Of a DNA stretch of 13,963 nucleotides, positions 10,551 to 13,963 are shown piece by piece (position 1 is the stretch's first letter; each line of letters begins with the position of its first letter). The DNA is taken from the NCBI GenBank assembly GCA_016934125.1, contig JAFGTL010000712.1:1-13963 (forward strand), written 5' to 3'. This stretch comes from Candidatus Hydrogenedentota bacterium. Its GTDB lineage: Bacteria; Hydrogenedentota; Hydrogenedentia; Hydrogenedentales; SLHB01. A program made the translations under genes and the position numbers. The notes beneath the pieces are model-generated. The model saw only the letters and a program-made list of their open reading frames with translations, ran no database searches and was not told the origin of the DNA.

Positions 10551-12098
10551 TCAGGCGTCGCGCCGCGGGCTGCCGCGGAAGCGGCGCCGCAGCTTCCACG
10601 CGGCCTTCCGGGCGCCGTACTGGATCATGGCCTGCACGTAGCGCGACGTTGAGTAGCCTTCAACCGTGGGGCGTTTCCCGAAGCGGATCCGCTTGAGGAA
10701 GGCCGCCGCGATGGCGATGAACGGCTGAAGGTTGAAAGCGGGGATCCAGCGCCATCGATCATTCTTGAGGATGCGCGCCACGAGCCCTTTCGGCAACAGG
10801 GACGTCAGATAGATGACGGTCGCCAGACGCACCATGTCCTGATTGTCGCTCTTGTTCGAGCGGCTGATGGACACGGCCCGCTCCGGGGGATCCTCCAGGT
10901 TCTCGGCATCCTCGGGTGTCAGGTAGCCCTGCTCGAGGGCCAAGTCCACGATGGCCGTGTTCGGGTAGTAACGGAAGAAGAACACCCAGGTTCGATCCAC
11001 ACGGTGCTCGTTGTAGAACGCGGCCATCTCCGCCACGTCCTCCACCGTCTGCCCGGGCAACGCCACGATGTTGCCGGTGGACAGCCACATCCGCGTCGGC
11101 CGCACGAGATCGAAAGCCTCGATGATCTCGTCGGTGGTGTCGGTCCGCCGCAACAACTCGCGCCGCGTCTCCTCCTGCACGGCCTCGACGCCGATGTTCA
11201 GTTCCTGGCACCCGGCCTTCTCGAGCGTCGCGACGACGTCTTCGTCGATGAAGCGCGCATGCCCCCAACAGAAGAAGGGTTTCCCGATGGCGGGGGGATA
11301 CTTCTCGGCGAATTCCTCCAGCCAGTCCCGATCGTCGATAAACACCTCGTCCCAGAACCGGATGTCGGTGAAGGAGTACTTCTCCTGGGCTTGGAGCAAC
11401 TCGGCCATGAGGTTGTCCACGGAGCGGCGCCGGCGCCACCGCCCTTTGCCCTCGTACACCCGCCGCATCCGCGAGTTGTTGCAGTACGAACAGGCAAAGC
11501 AGCACCCGCGCGATGCGGTGGTCATGTAGTGCCGCTGGAGAAACGAGGGCGCGGCCGCGTAGAACACGTCTTTGTTGGGGAAGGGAAGCGAATCGAGATC
11601 TTCGATGACGTGCCGGGGGGCCGAGGAGACGACGCGATCGCCGTCTTTGAGCCAGATGTTTGGGATCTCGGCCTTGGTTTCGCCCGCATCGAGGTGCCCG
11701 GCCAGATCCACCATGGCGCCCTCCCCCTCGCCCACCACCACGTAGTCGATCTCGGGCTTCTCGACGACGCGATGCGGCACGGAACTGCAGTGGATTCCGC
11801 CGAAAACGGTGGGGATGTCGCGTTGCGCTTTGACGCTCCGGGCCACGCGGCACGCGTGAATGAAGTTGTTGGTGACCACCGAGAAGGCCAGCAGATCGAC
11901 GTCGGAATTCACGATCTGATCGACGACGTAGGACTCCATATCGAGGAGGCGTTCGAGGGATTTCGTGTGAAACGCGCCCTCTTTGCACAGCAAGGGATCC
12001 ATGAAGCCGACGGTTTCATGGCCCGCCTGCTCGAGAACCGCCGAAAGGTATGAGATGCCGAGGTGTTCAAACGCGGGGATGTAGAAACCGACTCGCAT
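10551..12098 (-). CDS. B12-binding domain-containing radical SAM protein
   Basis: 515 residues. The N-terminal ~140 residues form a cobalamin-binding-type Rossmann domain (LGISYLSAVLEQAGHETVGF; VFGGIHCSSVPHRV at 98-111; DYVVVGEGEGA at 118-128). It lacks a clear DxHxxG cobalt-ligating motif, as is common in radical SAM members. The radical SAM core follows, with the 4Fe-4S ligands in CxxxCxxC at C199, C203 and C206, then RFWDEVFIDD at 247-256, NIGVEAVQEE at 301-310 and ALPGQT at 346-351. The C-terminus (about 450-515) is hydrophobic then strongly basic, ending KLRRRFRGSPRRDA, which could touch membrane or nucleic acid. The substrate is unknown; relatives methylate or rearrange lipids, cofactors and secondary metabolites. 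ATG 12096-12098 has GGAGG only 3 nt upstream. It lies 104 bp downstream of the nucleoside hydrolase on the same strand. Confidence 0.9.
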   Translation of the reverse strand: MRVGFYIPAFEHLGISYLSAVLEQAGHETVGFMDPLLCKEGAFHTKSLERLLDMESYVVDQIVNSDVDLLAFSVVTNNFIHACRVARSVKAQRDIPTVFGGIHCSSVPHRVVEKPEIDYVVVGEGEGAMVDLAGHLDAGETKAEIPNIWLKDGDRVVSSAPRHVIEDLDSLPFPNKDVFYAAAPSFLQRHYMTTASRGCCFACSYCNNSRMRRVYEGKGRWRRRRSVDNLMAELLQAQEKYSFTDIRFWDEVFIDDRDWLEEFAEKYPPAIGKPFFCWGHARFIDEDVVATLEKAGCQELNIGVEAVQEETRRELLRRTDTTDEIIEAFDLVRPTRMWLSTGNIVALPGQTVEDVAEMAAFYNEHRVDRTWVFFFRYYPNTAIVDLALEQGYLTPEDAENLEDPPERAVSISRSNKSDNQDMVRLATVIYLTSLLPKGLVARILKNDRWRWIPAFNLQPFIAIAAAFLKRIRFGKRPTVEGYSTSRYVQAMIQYGARKAAWKLRRRFRGSPRRDA

Positions 12099-12202
12099 GT
12101 GCCTCCGATGGATTCAGGCTGCTGGAACGTGCTTCCCGGGCGCCCGTCGCCGTCGGGCGGCATCCTACCACCCGGCGGACTGCGCGAACAAGGCCACGGC
12201 CG
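12099..12202 (-). other. Short gap between nucleoside hydrolase and radical SAM genes
   Basis: 104 bp between two same-strand genes. An inverted repeat CGCCCG (12141-12146) / CGGGCG (12154-12159) with a 7-nt loop has no T-tract on the minus strand and is not a convincing terminator. A weak promoter-like pair, TTGTTC (12186-12191) and TAGGAT (12162-12167) with 18-bp spacing, faces the radical SAM gene. Read-through from the hydrolase promoter plus some local initiation is the simplest reading. Confidence 0.4.
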
Positions 12203-13237
12203 TCACGGGGCGGCGCAGGGCGGCTGGCTGGCCAGTTGGGCCAAGGCCTCCCGCGCTCGAACGATCTGCGCCGCATCGACGATCAGATACCGGTGCGTCC
12301 CGTCGGGGGCCTCCTCGAACGAACTCCGCCCTTCTTCGCTCACCACCCAGCGCCCCGGCGCCGACAACGTGAAGTAGCCGCGCGAAGGGCGCACGGCGTA
12401 CAGCACGCTGGTGAGATCCCAGGTGGGCCGCTCGTGCGGGACGGGCTGGTAGAGTTGGTAGGCCTCCGCGAGGGGATGATGGGCCACGTAGGCGAAGTCC
12501 TGCTTGATGCTGGCCGCCGGATAGGGAATGGCCACGCCGATCTCGAATCCGCTGAGCACGACAGGCGAGGGCCATTCCGCGGCGATCTTCTGCGCCGCCG
12601 GGATGTCGTTGACGACATTGTACTCGCGGTGATCGCGGTATTCGGTGGGATGGAACACACCGGCCATGACGGACAGCAACGCCACCTTGCCGGCGGCCAG
12701 ATCGCGGCCGGACAAGGGCGAGTGCGTGTCCGGGCCGGAATCCAGGAGGCGGGCCAGGTTCGTCGAGAATCCGACCTGGGCGATGGCCACGGAATGATCC
12801 GGCTGGGCCGCCAACACCTCCCGCAGCAGTGCCACCGCCTCGGGCGCATCCGTTCCGCTGGCCAGATCGTGGGGATACCGCAGGGCGCCCCCGTCCCGCT
12901 CACGGGCGAGCCCGAGGAAACGGCCCTCTTCGGGCGTCGCGCCGTCGCGAACCACGCCGATGGGGATGCCCGGCCGGCGGTAGAACGTGTTGACGGCATC
13001 CACGAAGGGCCCGCACAGCTCGTGGTCTTTGGTAGTGGTCACGGCGAGCAGTTCGCACTCGCCGCGGCTTTGGAGGGCGTGAATCACGCCGAGGGCGAGC
13101 GCATCGTCCACATCGTTGCCGATGTCCGTGTCGAAGATGAGCCGGACAGGGCGGGCCGATGCTGCGCCTGTATCCCCGGAATCCCCTTCCGCCGCGGCAC
13201 TCAACAACAACGAACCGACAAGAGCCAAAGACGCCAT
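12203..13237 (-). CDS. Exported nucleoside hydrolase (inosine-uridine preferring family)
   Basis: 344 residues. Nucleoside hydrolases cleave the N-glycosidic bond of ribonucleosides, giving base and ribose, with a calcium ion held by an N-terminal aspartate cluster. Here that cluster is FDTDIGNDVDDALAL (35-49), with D36, D38, D42, D44 and D45. It has two more residues before the DD pair than the common DxDxGxDD form, a variant I associate with exported family members. EYNVVNDIPAAQ (205-216) corresponds to the conserved metal and ribose-binding Asn/Asp region, and WDLTSVLY (273-280) supplies the late aspartate D274. Residues 1-16 are a hydrophobic signal peptide-like stretch ending AAA, but without an n-region basic residue. 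ATG 13235-13237 has AGGAGG 5 nt upstream. Substrate range cannot be read from sequence. Confidence 0.9.
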   Translation of the reverse strand: MASLALVGSLLLSAAAEGDSGDTGAASARPVRLIFDTDIGNDVDDALALGVIHALQSRGECELLAVTTTKDHELCGPFVDAVNTFYRRPGIPIGVVRDGATPEEGRFLGLARERDGGALRYPHDLASGTDAPEAVALLREVLAAQPDHSVAIAQVGFSTNLARLLDSGPDTHSPLSGRDLAAGKVALLSVMAGVFHPTEYRDHREYNVVNDIPAAQKIAAEWPSPVVLSGFEIGVAIPYPAASIKQDFAYVAHHPLAEAYQLYQPVPHERPTWDLTSVLYAVRPSRGYFTLSAPGRWVVSEEGRSSFEEAPDGTHRYLIVDAAQIVRAREALAQLASQPPCAAP

Positions 13238-13290
13238 GATGGCCTCCTCTGTGTGCGATGAACCGTCTCGTGCGTTCTCAAGCCGCGCCG

Positions 13291-13319
13291 ATCCTACCCG
13301 ACGCCTGCGGGCGATGCAA
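13291..13319 (-). promoter_or_regulatory. Probable promoter of the nucleoside hydrolase gene
   Basis: On the minus strand TTGCAT (13314-13319) and TAGGAT (13291-13296) are separated by 17 bp; each box matches four of six consensus bases. It lies about 55 bp upstream of the ATG. An inverted repeat, GGCGAT-GCA-ATCGCC (13310-13324), overlaps the -35 box and could be a repressor or activator site. Confidence 0.5.
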
Positions 13320-13324
13320 TCGCC
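13310..13324. promoter_or_regulatory. 15-bp inverted repeat overlapping the nucleoside hydrolase -35 box
   Basis: GGCGAT and ATCGCC are perfect reverse complements separated by GCA. The position over the -35 box suggests a regulator binding site. It does not resemble the palindrome upstream of the PqaA-like gene, so a different factor would be involved. In 65-70% GC DNA a 6-bp arm pair can occur by chance. Confidence 0.35.
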
Positions 13325-13540
13325 ACCCGGCGCAATCTCACCAAAAGCGTGAGTGCACAGAGCCCTTCAAGAAGCCGCCGGGCTCCCCGAGCGAGAGCGC
13401 CCCCCCCACGCGACCGGAGCCGCGTCCACAGGGCTCTTTTGCAGGCACTTCTTGACGCGGGCGGGCCCGTCCGCAGATTCGGGGCACCCCCCCCTCACAG
13501 ACCTCCTCCTCCGCGTCTGCCTTCTCCCAGAACGGTTCCC
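13325..13540. other. Non-coding spacer, nothing clearly functional
   Basis: No gene is visible. It has low-complexity C-runs (13400-13407 and around 13487-13494). A near-palindrome around CGGGCCCG lies at 13457-13474. A plus-strand hairpin GAGCC (13417-13421) / GGCTC (13432-13436) is followed by four Ts, but there is no plus-strand gene nearby for it to terminate. I regard these as composition effects or decayed repeats. Confidence 0.5.
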
Positions 13541-13562
13541 ATCTGTGTCCATCTGTGGTTAA
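13541..13562 (-). repeat. Dispersed degenerate repeat, ATCTGTG variant
   Basis: Two near-tandem 10-mers, ATCTGTGTCC then ATCTGTGGTT. On the minus strand this reads AACCACAGATGGACACAGAT, a motif I recognise as a common intergenic repeat in planctomycete- and Lentisphaerae-like genomes. It is not coding: the peptides it yields (such as NHRWTQM) are typical spurious translations. Confidence 0.75.
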
Positions 13563-13655
13563 GGCTTCCCTTCCTTCCCCCGTGTCGTTCAGCCGGCATC
13601 TCCGGCACCCCCCGTCCAGCCGCCGCGTCCTCTGCCTGTCTCGTCCTCCATCCGC

Positions 13656-13735
13656 TTCGCGTCCATTCGTGTCCATTCGTGGTTGATCTTCCCCTCTTGG
13701 CCCCGATCCGTGTCATCCGTGCAATCCGTGGTCAA
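13656..13735 (-). repeat. Composite repeat block: ATTCGTG units followed by ATCCGTG units
   Basis: GTCCATTCGT occurs twice in tandem (13661-13680) and runs into GGTTGATC. After a pyrimidine-rich spacer (CCCCTCTTGGCCCC) comes GATCCGTGTCATCCGTGCAA and then TCCGTGGTCA. The segment 13671-13714 recurs almost unchanged at 13884-13926, differing by one substitution and one missing base. The repeated heptamers ATTCGTG and ATCCGTG are variants of one core, (A)TCxGTG. Confidence 0.75.
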
Positions 13736-13758
13736 TGCTCCCCTCTTGCACCCGCTCC

Positions 13759-13790
13759 GCGCGGCCTCGCGCACGATCCGTGTCCGGTGC
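13759..13790. repeat. Small hairpin plus a truncated ATCCGTG repeat unit
   Basis: GCGCG (13759-13763) and CGCGC (13768-13772) form a hairpin with a 4-nt loop, directly followed by ACGATCCGTGTCCGGTG. The same two modules occur in the opposite order at 13915-13954 (GATCCGTGTCCGGTG, then GCGCG-GCTT-CGCGC), showing that the cluster is a mosaic of reused pieces. Confidence 0.55.
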
Positions 13791-13805
13791 TCCTCTCTCC
13801 CTGTT

Positions 13806-13831
13806 GTGGTGCGGTCTCCCGACCGCACCAC
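13806..13831. repeat. Perfect 11-bp inverted repeat with 4-nt loop (REP-like palindrome)
   Basis: GTGGTGCGGTC (13806-13816) and GACCGCACCAC (13821-13831) are exact reverse complements around TCCC. The hairpin would be very stable on either strand. Neither side has a T-tract, so it is not a standard intrinsic terminator. Sitting inside the repeat cluster, it looks like a mobile palindromic repeat. Confidence 0.75.
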
Positions 13832-13876
13832 TCAAGGCCCCACAAGTCGGCCCTGATTCCCGTCCATCTTCCCTCC

Positions 13877-13954
13877 GATTCGCGTCCATTCGTGGTTGAT
13901 CCTCCCTCTTGGCCCCGATCCGTGTCCGGTGTTCCTCTTCGCGCGGCTTCGCGC
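13877..13954 (-). repeat. Second copy of the ATTCGTG/ATCCGTG composite block with terminal hairpin
   Basis: It contains GTCCATTCGTGGTTGATC (13884-13901), the CCTCTTGGCCCC spacer, GATCCGTGTCCGGTG and a GCGCG/CGCGC hairpin (13941-13954). The first 43 bases match the block at 13671-13714 almost exactly. The cluster probably continues beyond the window edge. Confidence 0.7.
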
Positions 13955-13963
13955 ACCCTCTGC

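Noticed and set aside
11004..13261. Long plus-strand frames opposite the radical SAM and nucleoside hydrolase genes (349 and 403 codons)
   Set aside because: Antisense shadows of two well-supported genes; no conserved motif or ribosome binding site.
13417..13440. Plus-strand hairpin GAGCC/GGCTC followed by TTTT as a terminator
   Set aside because: There is no plus-strand gene within 2.8 kb upstream, the stem is five bases, and the surrounding sequence is low complexity.
13541..13954. CRISPR array
   Set aside because: Repeat units are short, degenerate and irregularly spaced, spacers are themselves reused, and no cas gene is present.
13338..13956. Several 60-110-codon minus-strand frames in the repeat cluster
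   Set aside because: Their peptides (such as NHEWTRMDAK and LTTDCTDDTDRG) are translations of the intergenic repeats, a familiar source of spurious gene calls.

Overview
The window is GC-rich, densely coding bacterial DNA. It joins a core housekeeping locus (rpoB-rpoC) to a set of accessory genes and ends in a repeat-filled non-coding stretch. The gene content suggests a free-living planctomycete-, Lentisphaerae- or Hydrogenedentes-like bacterium: a PhoPQ-activated-pathogenicity-family lipoprotein, a large modular FAD oxidoreductase with carbohydrate-binding-like and discoidin domains, an exported nucleoside hydrolase, and short 'GTCCATTCGTGG'-type intergenic repeats. This placement is inference; no rRNA or other phylogenetic marker beyond RpoB/RpoC is present.

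Layout. 1-1914 (minus) is the first 638 codons of rpoC, cut by the window edge. It starts at a TTG that overlaps the rpoB stop by 8 bases. 1907-5785 (minus) is complete rpoB. Upstream of rpoB, where rplL usually lies, there is a 328-bp gap. It holds a strong sigma-70-type promoter (TTGACA, 17 bp, TGC-TAAACT) and a roughly 150-nt leader with a six-codon ORF, a U-tract hairpin and a competing hairpin. Together these look like a transcription attenuator. 6114-7568 (minus) is a PqaA-family alpha/beta-hydrolase lipoprotein. Diverging from it, 7779-10541 (plus) is a 920-residue FAD-dependent oxidoreductase. The gap between these two contains a perfect 14-bp palindrome of LacI-family operator type just downstream of a TATAAT box facing the lipoprotein gene. 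10551-12098 (minus) is a B12-binding radical SAM enzyme, convergent with the oxidoreductase with 9 bp between stops. 12203-13237 (minus) is an exported nucleoside hydrolase, upstream of and probably partly co-transcribed with the radical SAM gene. 13238-13963 is non-coding: the hydrolase promoter, then a cluster of degenerate repeats and palindromes.

How the genes work together. rpoB and rpoC make the beta and beta' subunits of RNA polymerase and are translationally coupled. The accessory genes do not form an obvious single pathway. The lipoprotein hydrolase and the oxidoreductase share a control region and may respond to one sugar- or nucleoside-type signal. The nucleoside hydrolase would release ribose and bases outside the cytoplasm. 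The radical SAM protein has no assignable substrate. I see no phage, transposase, CRISPR, tRNA or rRNA sequence. The most interesting points are the rpoB leader, the shared operator, unusual residues in the rifamycin pocket of RpoB, and the repeat cluster.
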